A DNA stretch of 42,103 nucleotides from Sulfurimonas sp. GWF2_37_8 (GCA_001829625.1 MIBW01000005.1:1242-43344), one strand, 5' to 3'. Counted from the first letter of the stretch, positions 17,122-27,108 are shown. The notes: generated by a model not told the origin, from the letters alone. Translations and numbers: made by a program.

Positions 17122-19437
17122 ATGAAATTTATTTTATTTTTATTGGTTATGTGGGCATCTCTTTTCGCACAAGAAAAAGTTGTTTTACAGCTCAAATGGT
17201 TACACCAGTTTCAGTTTGCAGGGTATTATGCAGCGCTTGAGAAGGGTTTTTACAAAGAAGTCGGGCTTGATGTAGAGATACGCGAGCGGGATTTAGGAAA
17301 AAATAATATCGCGCAGGTGATAAATGGTGAAGTGGACTACAGTATCGCCGATGCCATTTTATTTTTGTATAAAGCGAAAAATGAACCGATAGTGGTTGTC
17401 GCCCCGATTTTCCAACACTCCCCAAATATGCTTATGACACTCAAAGAGAGCGGACTAGACAGCCCTTATAAGTTAGAGAACAAAAATGTGATTTTTTATA
17501 GAAAAGATGTTGATGGATTTGGTATCCTTGGGATGTTTAAGAGTCTCAAAATTGAACCTTTTTTATCGCGCATCAAAGAAGAGACGACACATACATATTT
17601 AGCAGAGAAAAAAACAGATGCTTATGCTGTATATGTGAGTAACGAACCATTTTATATGAAGCAAATGGGTGTGGATATCAACCTTATAAATCCTGCCAAC
17701 TACGGTTTTGACCTTTATGGCGATATGCTTTTTACAAGTACAAAAGAGGCGCAGGAACATCCTCAGAGGGTACAAAAGTTTAAAGAAGCAAGTCTCAAAG
17801 GGTGGCTTTATGCACTTGAGCATAAGGATGAAATCGTTGCTTTGATACAAGCGAAGTACGCCAAAGAAAAATCTCTTGAACATCTGCGTTATGAAGCTGA
17901 CGCGCTTGAGCAGATGATACAGCACAAAGCTATTCCAATAGGTACGCTTGATATGGGGAGGGTGCAATACACTCTGGATATGTTCGCAAAATACGGACTT
18001 ATAGAAAATAGTGTCCCTATAGAAGAGTATATTTTTAACCCAACCGAAAAATCTCAAACAAGTAAAAATCTCCTTAGCAAAGAAGAAAAAGCCTATCTAA
18101 GAGATAAAAAAGTGCTGAAGCTTTGTATTGATCCTAGTTGGATGCCTTTTGAGCAAAATTTCAATGGTGAGCACATTGGCATGAGTGCAGAGTATATAGA
18201 GATAATCGAAAAACTTATCCAAACCCCTATCGAGATGGTTCCTACGCAAACATGGAGTGAGTCTCTTGCGTTTGGCAAAGAGAGAAAATGTGACTTTTTC
18301 TCCCTGCTCATGGCAACAGAGGAGAGGAAAAAATATCTGAATTTTACGCAGCCTTATCTCAAAGTGCCTTTGGTTATCGTCACAGACTTTAGTGAACTTT
18401 TTGTGGAGGATATCTCTAAAGTCAAAGGGAGAAGGATAGGTATTGTCAAAGGGTACGCTTTTAAAGAGATACTGTTACAAAAATATCCCGATATCAATAT
18501 CGTAGATGTAGAAAATATACATGATGGACTTGAAAAGGTTTATAACAAAGAGCTTTTTGGTTTTGTAGATACTTTGGCGACTACGGGATACCATATCCAA
18601 AAAGAGTATATCGGGCAGCTTAAAATAGCGGGCAAATTTGATGAAACCTGGAATCTTGCTATAGGGATGCGCAATGATGAACCGCTGCTCAAAGATATTT
18701 TTGATAAGGTTATAGCACAGATATCACAAGAGCAAAAACAGAGGATTTTAAACAACTGGGTCTCTGTAAACTACGATGAAGCAGCAAACTACACCCTCAT
18801 TTTACGATGGTTTGGTGGCATTTTGCTTGTGTTTAGTATCATTTTATCGCTGGTGCTTTTTGTCAACAGAAGACTTGCCAAAGAGATACAAAGCCGTAAA
18901 ATCATAGAAAAAAAACTCGAAGAGATGAGTATCACAGACGCACTGACATCACTCTACAACAGACGCTATTTCAATGAGATGTTTTCAAGGCTTATCAATA
19001 GCGCAAAACGCGATAATACGACAATTTGTTTTGCGATTTTGGATATTGATTATTTTAAGCAGTATAACGATACTTATGGGCATATAGGTGGCGATGAGGC
19101 TTTGAAGAAGATTGCACAGGTGCTACGTGACTCTATGCAAAGGGCGGATGATTACTCTTTTAGACTTGGCGGTGAAGAGTTTGGAATCTTATTTAAAGGA
19201 GTTGATGCGACAACAGCTCAAAAATTTGTCAATGAGATACGAGAAAAAATCGAATCCATGCAGATCCAACACAAAACTTCTTCCGTCTGCCCATACCTCA
19301 CAGCATCTTTGGGTCTTGTTGTAAGAGATGCAAAAGATGTAAAAAAATGCGAAGATCTCTACAAAGAAGCTGATGAGCTTCTCTATAAAGCCAAAGCAGG
19401 CGGGAGAAATAGGGTTGAGAGTAATCTAGAACTTTAG
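17122..19437 (+). CDS. Diguanylate cyclase with NMT1/THI5-like and SBP_bac_3-like periplasmic sensor domains
   Basis: VVLQLKWLHQFQFAGYYAALEKGFYKEVGLDV (NMT1-like), LKLCIDPSWMPFEQ (SBP_bac_3-like), TM, then DALTSLYNRRYF and RLGGEEFGIL (GGDEF domain). Confidence 0.92.
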   Translation: MKFILFLLVMWASLFAQEKVVLQLKWLHQFQFAGYYAALEKGFYKEVGLDVEIRERDLGKNNIAQVINGEVDYSIADAILFLYKAKNEPIVVVAPIFQHSPNMLMTLKESGLDSPYKLENKNVIFYRKDVDGFGILGMFKSLKIEPFLSRIKEETTHTYLAEKKTDAYAVYVSNEPFYMKQMGVDINLINPANYGFDLYGDMLFTSTKEAQEHPQRVQKFKEASLKGWLYALEHKDEIVALIQAKYAKEKSLEHLRYEADALEQMIQHKAIPIGTLDMGRVQYTLDMFAKYGLIENSVPIEEYIFNPTEKSQTSKNLLSKEEKAYLRDKKVLKLCIDPSWMPFEQNFNGEHIGMSAEYIEIIEKLIQTPIEMVPTQTWSESLAFGKERKCDFFSLLMATEERKKYLNFTQPYLKVPLVIVTDFSELFVEDISKVKGRRIGIVKGYAFKEILLQKYPDINIVDVENIHDGLEKVYNKELFGFVDTLATTGYHIQKEYIGQLKIAGKFDETWNLAIGMRNDEPLLKDIFDKVIAQISQEQKQRILNNWVSVNYDEAANYTLILRWFGGILLVFSIILSLVLFVNRRLAKEIQSRKIIEKKLEEMSITDALTSLYNRRYFNEMFSRLINSAKRDNTTICFAILDIDYFKQYNDTYGHIGGDEALKKIAQVLRDSMQRADDYSFRLGGEEFGILFKGVDATTAQKFVNEIREKIESMQIQHKTSSVCPYLTASLGLVVRDAKDVKKCEDLYKEADELLYKAKAGGRNRVESNLEL

Positions 19438-21366
19438 TTTCAATCCTGCTAAAACAGTTCTTGAAAAATTTACAGGATAGATGGCGTTATCTCTAATCCA
19501 TAATCCATTGCTTTGGTCGAACAGGTTGTTGATTTTAGCGAAATATTCATAGTTCTCTTTTGCGTAAGTAGCAGAGATATCTGTTGTATTGTATGCATCT
19601 TGCGTTTGAGCAAAATTGTTTGCAAAGTCATCTGCTGCATATGCTTCTGAACGGTAAGTCTGCGCGAGCGCGAGTGTTGTGTATCGTGTAGGAAGATAGC
19701 TCAGTGTTGCTTTGATGCTATGGTCACTTACCCCTGGAAGTTTATTGCCAGCATAATCATCTGTTCCTTCTTTTTCATTATCGATTATGGCTTGAACATA
19801 GTTATAGTGCAACACTACATTATAAGCATCCGTAATAAGCCATTTGTCATAAATATCCACACCATATTTGTGTGACTTGTCTATGTTCGTATTTGTTCCA
19901 AAGTCACCCACATAAGCTTTATAGAGATAGATTTCATCTTTGAGGTCTATGTAATATGCAGAAACTTTAAATTTGTTTTGTGGCAGGAAATAGTTGAATC
20001 CAAGTGTGTAGCTATCCGTTTTCATAGGTTCTATAAAATCACTGAAGCCTGTGGTGATAACTGGCCAAGCAGAGTAATCCGCAATAAAAAAAGAGTCTAT
20101 GTTCGGTGCTTGATACGCATGAGCATAGTTGATAAAAAGAGATTTTTCTTTATCGAGTGTGTAGTTGTAGCCTAGTTCAGCTCCTTGAAGAGAGTTGTCT
20201 TGTGCCAAATCACTTGTATCGTCTTTGTAGTTATAGTGAACTTTTTCATAGCGGTAACCAGCTTTAAAAGTGTTTTGACCTAAGTAAAACTCACTCATCG
20301 CAAACGCAGCGGAGTTATTTTTTGTCGTAGTATTTGAGGATGTTTTTCTCTCTCCATTGAAGCCATCATACCCTACACTAAGTGAAAGTGCTTCCGTGAT
20401 GTAATCCAAAGAAGTTTTGAGAGAGTTGTATGTATAGTGAGACGGACCAGAATAGGAAGGGATATAGTCACTTTTTTTTCTTTCATTGTTTGCATCTAAT
20501 TTCAAACTAAGTTCGTCTGTGATGGTATATGTGATACCTGCGTTTAGGAGATTCGTGTCAAATACTTGATTGGAGGTATAGCCAGCAAATTGAGCAGGAT
20601 TCTCTTCATACTGTTTCAAGGACATAACTCCGCCGTATAAAACATCTGTTCTTGCAAAATTTGCTCCAGCTCTAAGTTCGAGTTTGTCCGTTGGTGCATA
20701 CGAGATATCTATCCCTCCTGTTGTGAGAGAATTTTTATCCAGATTGCCATCGGCATCTATATTTTTTATGCCACCGTGTCTTCTTGTTTCTCCATATGTA
20801 GCTATAGAAAATTTCTCTTCGCTGTGCCCAAGATAAAAAGAACCGTCATACGTTTTATAGTTACCCGCATAAAAAGTGAGTACGCCATCACTGTTTTTCT
20901 TTGTAATGATATTGATTACTCCTGCGTTTGCCCCGTCACCTCGGAGTACAATAGCGCTTGATTTGATAATTTCTATTCGCTCTATCGATGTCGGCGTAAT
21001 GGTTGCAAGAAGTTGCGGTACATTGTCTATGTTGTTGAGTTTTCGACCGTTGAGAGTTATAACGATATTTTGATTGCCGTTGCTTGTTCCATATCCATGT
21101 ATGTCAATGAGTTGGGTAAATGGATTTCCGTAGCTTGGCATGGTTGTGAGAGAAGTTTGTGTATTTAAAAACTCATACACATTTTGCACATGAGCGTTTT
21201 CTATATCTTTTTGTGTGTAAATTTCTATGGCGTCGGTTGATTTGAGCTCATCTGTTATGATGGCAGTAGATGTCACTACAAGGGGTTCAAGTGTTATTTT
21301 TTCATTCGCCTGAAGTTGGCTCAAAAGAGCGACTGAGATAAGTGATAATTGTATTGTTTTTTTCAT
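19426..21366 (-). CDS. TonB-dependent outer-membrane receptor
   Basis: Plug domain (IEIYTQKDIENAHVQNVYEFLN, IVLRGDGANAGVINIITKK) and C-terminal barrel ending GLKLKF. Confidence 0.9.
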   Translation of the reverse strand: MKKTIQLSLISVALLSQLQANEKITLEPLVVTSTAIITDELKSTDAIEIYTQKDIENAHVQNVYEFLNTQTSLTTMPSYGNPFTQLIDIHGYGTSNGNQNIVITLNGRKLNNIDNVPQLLATITPTSIERIEIIKSSAIVLRGDGANAGVINIITKKNSDGVLTFYAGNYKTYDGSFYLGHSEEKFSIATYGETRRHGGIKNIDADGNLDKNSLTTGGIDISYAPTDKLELRAGANFARTDVLYGGVMSLKQYEENPAQFAGYTSNQVFDTNLLNAGITYTITDELSLKLDANNERKKSDYIPSYSGPSHYTYNSLKTSLDYITEALSLSVGYDGFNGERKTSSNTTTKNNSAAFAMSEFYLGQNTFKAGYRYEKVHYNYKDDTSDLAQDNSLQGAELGYNYTLDKEKSLFINYAHAYQAPNIDSFFIADYSAWPVITTGFSDFIEPMKTDSYTLGFNYFLPQNKFKVSAYYIDLKDEIYLYKAYVGDFGTNTNIDKSHKYGVDIYDKWLITDAYNVVLHYNYVQAIIDNEKEGTDDYAGNKLPGVSDHSIKATLSYLPTRYTTLALAQTYRSEAYAADDFANNFAQTQDAYNTTDISATYAKENYEYFAKINNLFDQSNGLWIRDNAIYPVNFSRTVLAGLKLKF

Positions 21367-21397
21367 AGTTTAATTTTCCTAATAATTTTTTTTGACA

Positions 21398-21430
21398 CAC
21401 TGAGATTCCGTATCAAGTACGGAATGACGG
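21398..21430. repeat. Intergenic palindrome, CACTGAGATTCCGTATCAAGTACGGAATGACGG
   Basis: Same family as 619-651, with stem C/G pair replaced by T/A. Confidence 0.6.
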
Positions 21431-21769
21431 CTTGTTGCGTTTGGAGTGACGGTATGGTGGTGAAATGGCGTTGTTGAGACTTTTAAAGTAGTTAAAAAAA
21501 AGTTTTTGGGTGAAATAAAGCTTGAGGGTTTTGCGTGTTTTTTTGAAAAAATAACAGTTGCAATGGCAAGGTTTGAGAGAGAACTCTAGTGGGCAGAGAA
21601 TGGCGAGTTCTTCGATCTCTTCTTCTGCTTCGAGTTCTTCAGATTTGTAGGTGAGTGTATGAAAACTTTGCACACGTACAGCGGTTGCGTTTATGGTTAT
21701 TTGCCCAACAGTTGCGGTGATTGCGTTTAGGGTAAAATAGTTTTTACCAAAACCTTTAGGCAGTTTCAT
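21413..21769 (-). CDS. Hypothetical protein downstream of nitrate reductase; N-terminus resembles TOBE-like fold, C-terminus runs into a repeat element
   Basis: 118 aa ORF starting 64 nt after nasA stop; last ~10 residues encoded by the 21413-21450 palindromic repeat. Confidence 0.45.
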   Translation of the reverse strand: MKLPKGFGKNYFTLNAITATVGQITINATAVRVQSFHTLTYKSEELEAEEEIEELAILCPLEFSLKPCHCNCYFFKKTRKTLKLYFTQKLFFNYFKSLNNAISPPYRHSKRNKPSFRT

Positions 21770-21832
21770 TGTTCTCTTTCGTAAAAATTTTGCGAATTAT
21801 AGCGAAAAAAATGCTACACCTATTTTTGGCTA

Positions 21833-23812
21833 TCAAAATATTTCAACCCTCACCGCGCTATGGTTGTAGTCTGGTTCAAGAGATTCTTTGTCTAAAAGGT
21901 CGTTGGTGAGGTAGTTTATTTCACGGTTACTTATGGGGATAAAGATATTTTTTTCGTTGATACTCTCCGTGATAAGCGCTTTTGAGAGGAGTGTCCCACG
22001 GATGGAGGAGATGCGTATCTCATCACCCTCTTTGATGTTCAGTGCTTCGGCATCTTTTGGGTGTATCTCACAAAAGTTCAGCTCTTTGTATTTTAAAAGC
22101 GTAGCAGGAAGGTTTGTTTTTGTCCCAGAGTGCCATTGGTCACGGGTGCGTCCCGTGAGAAGGATAAAAGGATACTCTAGGCTTGTTTTTTCACTAAGAA
22201 GTTTATTTTCTACAAAAAAGAGATTGCCTTTTTTGTCGGGTGTCAAAAAGTGCTTGATATTTTCTCCCCAGATAAAAGGCTGTTTTTTGAGAGATTCATA
22301 AGAAGTTTTATGGATATCCATATAGGCGTTTAGTTTGGTCATCTCCTGATACTCTTCAAATATTTCCTGAGGGTTTTTATAGTTAAAGGTCTCTTTGAAG
22401 CCCAGTGCGTGAGCTAAAAGCATAAAGATTTCCCAGTCGGGTTTACACTCTATAGATGTGCGTGTGAGTTTTTCTTGTTTGGTGATGGTTCTATCGAGAT
22501 TTGTCTGTGTTCCCTCTTTTTCTCCCCACGGTGCGGCTGGAAGGCGGATATGGGCAAATTTTGAACTCTCTGAATTGGTATATGCGTTTATCTCTACAAC
22601 CATCGGGATTTTCTTCATGAGCGCTTCGACTTTGTTTCTGTTTGGCAGATGATAGATAGGGTCTGTGTGGCAGATGATGAGCAGATCGAGTTTAGCATCG
22701 AGCATCTGTGTGGCAGTGAGTCCAGGCTTATTATCTATCTTGTCTGTTTTCCAAAACTCTGAGACAAGTTCTACACTTTTTTTGTCAAAACCCAAATGCA
22801 CTGCAAGCATCGTAGAGAGTCCGCCAACTTCGCGCCCGCCCATTGCGTTTGGCTGACCTGTGAGACTAAGTGGACCATTGCCTTCTTTAAATATCTTGCC
22901 GCTAAGAAGATGGGTATTGATAAGCGCGAGGTTTTTATCTACACCTTGTACGGATTGGTTGAGTCCCATCGTCCATGCTGTGATGATGTTTTTGCTCTCT
23001 TTGTAAAGTGTGAAAAATGCATCAAATTGCTCTGCGCTGAGACCTGTGCGTTTGAGCATTTTTGTCAAGGGAACTCTTTTAAACTTGTTTTTGAGGAGTT
23101 CAAAGTTATTGATATGTGTCTGAACAAACTCTTTGTCATAAAGCTCTTCATCGATGAGGCGTTTGGAGATGAGGTTAAAAAAGTCGATGTCACTTCCGAC
23201 TTTAAGTGGTAGATACAAGTCGGCAGATTTGGCTGTTTCTGTAAAACGCGGGTCGATAACTACGACTTTAAGTCCTTGTTTTTTGGCTCTTTTTATCTGG
23301 TTGTGAAAGACGACATGTGCTTCAGCGGTATTTGCTCCTGCTAAGATAAGCAAGTCGGACTTGAAGATATCGTTCATGCGAACTGGTACAAAATCCGCTC
23401 CCAAAGATTTTTTGTAAGCGACAACGGCACTGGACATACAGGTGCGGCTGTTTGTATCGACATTGTTTGTGCCGATAAAACCTTTACCGAGTTTGTTGGC
23501 TATATAGTAGTCTTCTGTGAGTAGTTGTCCTGAGAGATAAAAACCGATTTTCTCTTTTGGGGTTTGTTGTATCTTTTTGGCGATTGCGTTTATACTCTCT
23601 TCCCATGAGCTGATAACAAATGGCTCTTCTATAGTAGAACGCATATGAGGACGTAGCAGTCTTGAGCTTGTTTCGATACTTATAAGTTCAGATACCCCTT
23701 TTGAGCAAAGTTTGCCTTCATTGGATGGGTAGGTTACTTCTCCGATAAGTTTCTCTTTATCAAACTCTATCCCACAACCAACACCACAATAGCCACACAC
23801 AGATCTGATCAT
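21833..23812 (-). CDS. nasA: Assimilatory nitrate reductase catalytic subunit (molybdopterin oxidoreductase, NasA/NarB-like)
   Basis: MIRSVCGYCGVGCGIEF...GKLCSKG [4Fe-4S] motif, NTNSRTCMSSAVVAYKKSLGAD, molydop-binding C-terminus; adjacent nitrate transporter and nitrite reductase. ORF opens at 23851, MIRSV start at 23812 more likely. Confidence 0.88.
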   Translation of the reverse strand: MIRSVCGYCGVGCGIEFDKEKLIGEVTYPSNEGKLCSKGVSELISIETSSRLLRPHMRSTIEEPFVISSWEESINAIAKKIQQTPKEKIGFYLSGQLLTEDYYIANKLGKGFIGTNNVDTNSRTCMSSAVVAYKKSLGADFVPVRMNDIFKSDLLILAGANTAEAHVVFHNQIKRAKKQGLKVVVIDPRFTETAKSADLYLPLKVGSDIDFFNLISKRLIDEELYDKEFVQTHINNFELLKNKFKRVPLTKMLKRTGLSAEQFDAFFTLYKESKNIITAWTMGLNQSVQGVDKNLALINTHLLSGKIFKEGNGPLSLTGQPNAMGGREVGGLSTMLAVHLGFDKKSVELVSEFWKTDKIDNKPGLTATQMLDAKLDLLIICHTDPIYHLPNRNKVEALMKKIPMVVEINAYTNSESSKFAHIRLPAAPWGEKEGTQTNLDRTITKQEKLTRTSIECKPDWEIFMLLAHALGFKETFNYKNPQEIFEEYQEMTKLNAYMDIHKTSYESLKKQPFIWGENIKHFLTPDKKGNLFFVENKLLSEKTSLEYPFILLTGRTRDQWHSGTKTNLPATLLKYKELNFCEIHPKDAEALNIKEGDEIRISSIRGTLLSKALITESINEKNIFIPISNREINYLTNDLLDKESLEPDYNHSAVRVEIF

Positions 23813-23929
23813 TTTATACACTCCATTTTTTTCTGTAAATGAATTATACATTGAAGATTAATGTAAAAATAAGATTAACTTGTATAAAAATTAAGCAATT
23901 TATTGATTATTTCCCGTTCATAGCTCTGA

Positions 23930-23935
23930 TATAAT
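23930..23935 (+). promoter_or_regulatory. Putative sigma70 -10 box (TGATATAAT) for nrtA
   Basis: TATAAT in the nasA/nrtA divergent region, ~40 nt before the start codon. Confidence 0.45.
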
Positions 23936-23976
23936 TTTGCCAGAAAGATGAGTTTATGAAAATTTAAGGAGATTAC

Positions 23977-25359
23977 ATGTTGAGCAGACTAGTAAAAATT
24001 GGTTTGGGATTGTCACTTGTTGCAACATCACTACTTGCGGAGTTGGAAAAAAAAGAGTTAAATATAGGCTTTATAGCACTTACGGATTGTGCGCCTATCA
24101 TTATCGCTGAGGAAAAAGGTTTCTTTAAAAAACATGGCTTAACTGTTCATGTTGTCAAAGAAGGTGGCGGTTGGCCGGGTATCCAGCAAAAAGTGATTAG
24201 CGGAGAGTATGACTTTGCGCACGCACTTGCAGGGATGCCGATAGCAGCTACTTTGGGTATCAATGGAGAGGCAAATCTTCAGGCTGTTTTGTCACTTGAC
24301 TTCAACGGAAATGGCATCACATTTGGAAACAACATCATAGAAAATATGAAAAAGTATGGCATGGATGAGAAAAAACGACCGCTTGGTTCGGAGTCACTCA
24401 AAAAATATATCGACGCAAAACATAAGGCGGAAGGCGCTGCATACCAACCTCTGAGTTTTGGTATGGTACACCCTGTTTCTACGCATAACTATGAGCTTCG
24501 TTACTGGATGGCAAGTTCAGGAATCCAGCCTGATGCAGACGCAACTATCAAACCTTTTCCACCACCGACCATGCCTTCAAATCTTATCGCAGGAAATATC
24601 GAAGGGTATTGTGTTGGTGAGCCATGGAATGAGCGTATCGTTATGAAAGAAAAAGGCTCAACTCTCGTTACAAACTACGATATCTGGAACAACAATCCTG
24701 AAAAAGTTCTCCAAACGCGAGCGGACTTTATAGATAAAAATCCTCAGACTACAAAAGCCGTGATGAAAGCTATCCTCGAAGCGCAAATGTGGTTGGATAC
24801 TTCATGGGAAAACCGTAAAGAAGCGGCAAAGATTTTGAGTCAAAAGAACTATGTAAACGCACCTGTAGATGTTTTGGAAAAATCCATGATAGGCACTTTT
24901 CAGTATCTCAAAGGAGAAAAATCAGAAGCAAATCCTATGTTTAATGTTTTTGCAAACTACTATGCAGCTTATCCGTTTTACTCACACGGCATGTGGTTTA
25001 TTACGCAGATGTACAGATGGGGACAGATCGATAAAGCTGTTGATATGAAAGCGGTTATCGAGTCTGTTTATAGACCGGATTTGTTTGAGATAGCGGCAAA
25101 AGAAGTGGGTTACACACTGCCTCCAAGCCCATGGAAAAAAGATGGTGTGGACAAATACAATATGTTTATGGATGGCAAAGTGTATGATCCAAATGAAGCG
25201 GTGGAGTATATCTACAGTTTTGAAGTAACAAATCCAAAAGTGAGTAAAGCAGAGATGCTAAAAGTCAACAAATGGAGCGTCAAAACGCAGCAGCCAGAGT
25301 ATGTATGTCCATATGGTCCAGCAGGCTGTGCCGATCCGAAATATGTGACAAAAAAATAG
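23977..25359 (+). CDS. nrtA: Nitrate ABC transporter substrate-binding protein (NrtA/CmpA family)
   Basis: LNIGFIALTDCAPIIIAEEKGFFKKHGL, GGWPGIQQKVISGEYDFAHALAGMPIA, NLIAGNIEGYCVGEPWNER. Confidence 0.9.
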   Translation: MLSRLVKIGLGLSLVATSLLAELEKKELNIGFIALTDCAPIIIAEEKGFFKKHGLTVHVVKEGGGWPGIQQKVISGEYDFAHALAGMPIAATLGINGEANLQAVLSLDFNGNGITFGNNIIENMKKYGMDEKKRPLGSESLKKYIDAKHKAEGAAYQPLSFGMVHPVSTHNYELRYWMASSGIQPDADATIKPFPPPTMPSNLIAGNIEGYCVGEPWNERIVMKEKGSTLVTNYDIWNNNPEKVLQTRADFIDKNPQTTKAVMKAILEAQMWLDTSWENRKEAAKILSQKNYVNAPVDVLEKSMIGTFQYLKGEKSEANPMFNVFANYYAAYPFYSHGMWFITQMYRWGQIDKAVDMKAVIESVYRPDLFEIAAKEVGYTLPPSPWKKDGVDKYNMFMDGKVYDPNEAVEYIYSFEVTNPKVSKAEMLKVNKWSVKTQQPEYVCPYGPAGCADPKYVTKK

Positions 25360-25372
25360 TCTCATAACAAGC

Positions 25373-25429
25373 TAAACGCAGTGACACAATTTTGTCACTG
25401 CGAGTATAGCGCAGCACTTTTTGCGTTTA
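25373..25429. repeat. TAAACGCA...TGCGTTTA inverted pair enclosing a 10-bp perfect hairpin (CGCAGTGACA-CAATTT-TGTCACTGCG)
   Basis: Read directly; located between nrtA and nrtB. Confidence 0.75.
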
Positions 25430-25501
25430 TTAAGTTGATTGGTAGCCAGAAACAAAACTTGCTATCTATGAGTTTAATGCTGTAAATAAAAGGAAAAAAA
25501 G

Positions 25502-26317
25502 ATGAACAAAGAATTAGTCAAAAAAATATTTTTGCCCTTAGTGGTATTGGTGTTTGTATTGCAAGTGTGGAGCGGTATCGCATCGCTTGTCAATGAGTTC
25601 CCGACCCCGAGTGATACTTATATCGCTGCGTTTGGCGGTGTAACGAGTGCGGGTGATGAACTCACGGGAGTGCTTAGTAATCCTTTTTATGTGAACAATC
25701 AAGATGACAAAGGAATCTTTTGGCAACTTATCGAATCACTCAAACGCGTATTCGCTGGTTTTGTTTTGGCTATTATCGTTGGTGTGCCGCTTGGTCTTTT
25801 TGTGGGGATGAGTAAAAATGCGTTCTATGCGCTCAACCCTTTTATTCAGATATTCAAGCCTGTTTCACCGCTAGCGTGGTTGCCTCTGCTTTTGTTTATC
25901 TTTCAGGATATCAATATGACGGCGATTGCTACTATCTTTATCACCTCTATCTGGCCGATTATCATCAATACAGCTTTGGGTGTGAAGAGTGTCAGTGAAG
26001 ACTATATGAATGTGGCTAAAGTGCTGCGTTTTACATCTATGGAAAAAGTGATTCAGATTATTTTGCCAGTTTCTGTACCGTATATATTTACAGGTATGCG
26101 CCTCTCTTTGGGTATTGCATGGTTGGTTATCGTCGCTGCTGAGATGCTTACGGGCGGTATCGGTATCGGTTTTTGGATTTGGGATGCGTACAACAATCTT
26201 AACTACCATCACATTATTATAGGGATTATTGTAGTTGGTCTTATCGGGTATCTTTTAGACCTTATTATGGGAAAAATCGCGGATTATTTTGATTATACGA
26301 AAAGAGGGAGAGCATAA
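25502..26317 (+). CDS. nrtB: Nitrate ABC transporter permease (NrtB-like)
   Basis: BPD_transp_1 permease; EAA-type loop (DYMNVAKVLRFTSMEKVIQIILPVSVPYIFTGMRLSLGIAWLVIVAAEML). Confidence 0.88.
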   Translation: MNKELVKKIFLPLVVLVFVLQVWSGIASLVNEFPTPSDTYIAAFGGVTSAGDELTGVLSNPFYVNNQDDKGIFWQLIESLKRVFAGFVLAIIVGVPLGLFVGMSKNAFYALNPFIQIFKPVSPLAWLPLLLFIFQDINMTAIATIFITSIWPIIINTALGVKSVSEDYMNVAKVLRFTSMEKVIQIILPVSVPYIFTGMRLSLGIAWLVIVAAEMLTGGIGIGFWIWDAYNNLNYHHIIIGIIVVGLIGYLLDLIMGKIADYFDYTKRGRA

Positions 26318-27108
26318 TGAGCAAGTTTTTAAGTTTAGAAGGAATCGAGAAACGATTTCCTATCTCAGGAAAAGAAGATTATGTAGCGGTCACGGATGTC
26401 AACTTAGAGATAAAAGAGAATGAAATCATCTCTATTATAGGTCATAGCGGATGTGGTAAAAGCACGCTTCTCAACATGATATCTGGTCTGGATGCACAAA
26501 CAAGCGGAGCGATAATTTTAGAAAATCACCATATTCAAGGTCCTGGACCTGAACGCGCAGTGGTGTTTCAAAATCACTCTTTGCTTCCATGGCTGAGTGT
26601 GTATCAAAATATCGAGATGGCGGTAAAAAAAGTGATGCCCCAACTAGGCGCACATGAGCTACGCCAAAGAGTCGAACACTATATCAGTATGGTAAATCTT
26701 GACCATGCAAAAGATAAACTTCCAGGGGAGATAAGCGGAGGTATGAAACAGCGTGTAGGGATAGCCAGAGCACTCTCTATCACACCGAAAGTTCTGCTTA
26801 TGGATGAACCTTTTGGTGCGCTTGATAGCCTCACGCGTGCAAATCTTCAAGAGCATCTTATGCGTATCCAGCAAAAAGTGCAAAATACGGTCGTCATCAT
26901 CACACATGATATCGACGAAGCGGTACTTTTGAGCGATAGAGTTATCATGATGACAAATGGACCTCAAGCAACAATAGGTGAGATACTTGAAGTCAATCTT
27001 CCTCGACCGCGAAACAGAGTAGAGCTACAGCAAAATCCTGAATATATCCGATGTCGTGAAGCAATTTTAAGCTTTTTATATGAGAAATTTGCAAAAGATG
27101 ATGAATAG
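26317..27108 (+). CDS. Nitrate ABC transporter ATP-binding protein (NrtC/NrtD-like)
   Basis: Walker A GHSGCGKST, signature ISGGMKQRVGIARAL, Walker B VLLMDEPFGALD. Confidence 0.92.
   Translation: MSKFLSLEGIEKRFPISGKEDYVAVTDVNLEIKENEIISIIGHSGCGKSTLLNMISGLDAQTSGAIILENHHIQGPGPERAVVFQNHSLLPWLSVYQNIEMAVKKVMPQLGAHELRQRVEHYISMVNLDHAKDKLPGEISGGMKQRVGIARALSITPKVLLMDEPFGALDSLTRANLQEHLMRIQQKVQNTVVIITHDIDEAVLLSDRVIMMTNGPQATIGEILEVNLPRPRNRVELQQNPEYIRCREAILSFLYEKFAKDDE

Noticed and set aside
17599-18057. 152-aa antisense ORF in the diguanylate cyclase gene
   Set aside because: Shadow ORF, Cys/Phe/His-rich nonsense-like translation, no SD or context.
22796-23212. 138-aa ORF antisense to nasA
   Set aside because: Lies within the conserved molybdopterin oxidoreductase frame; no domain features.
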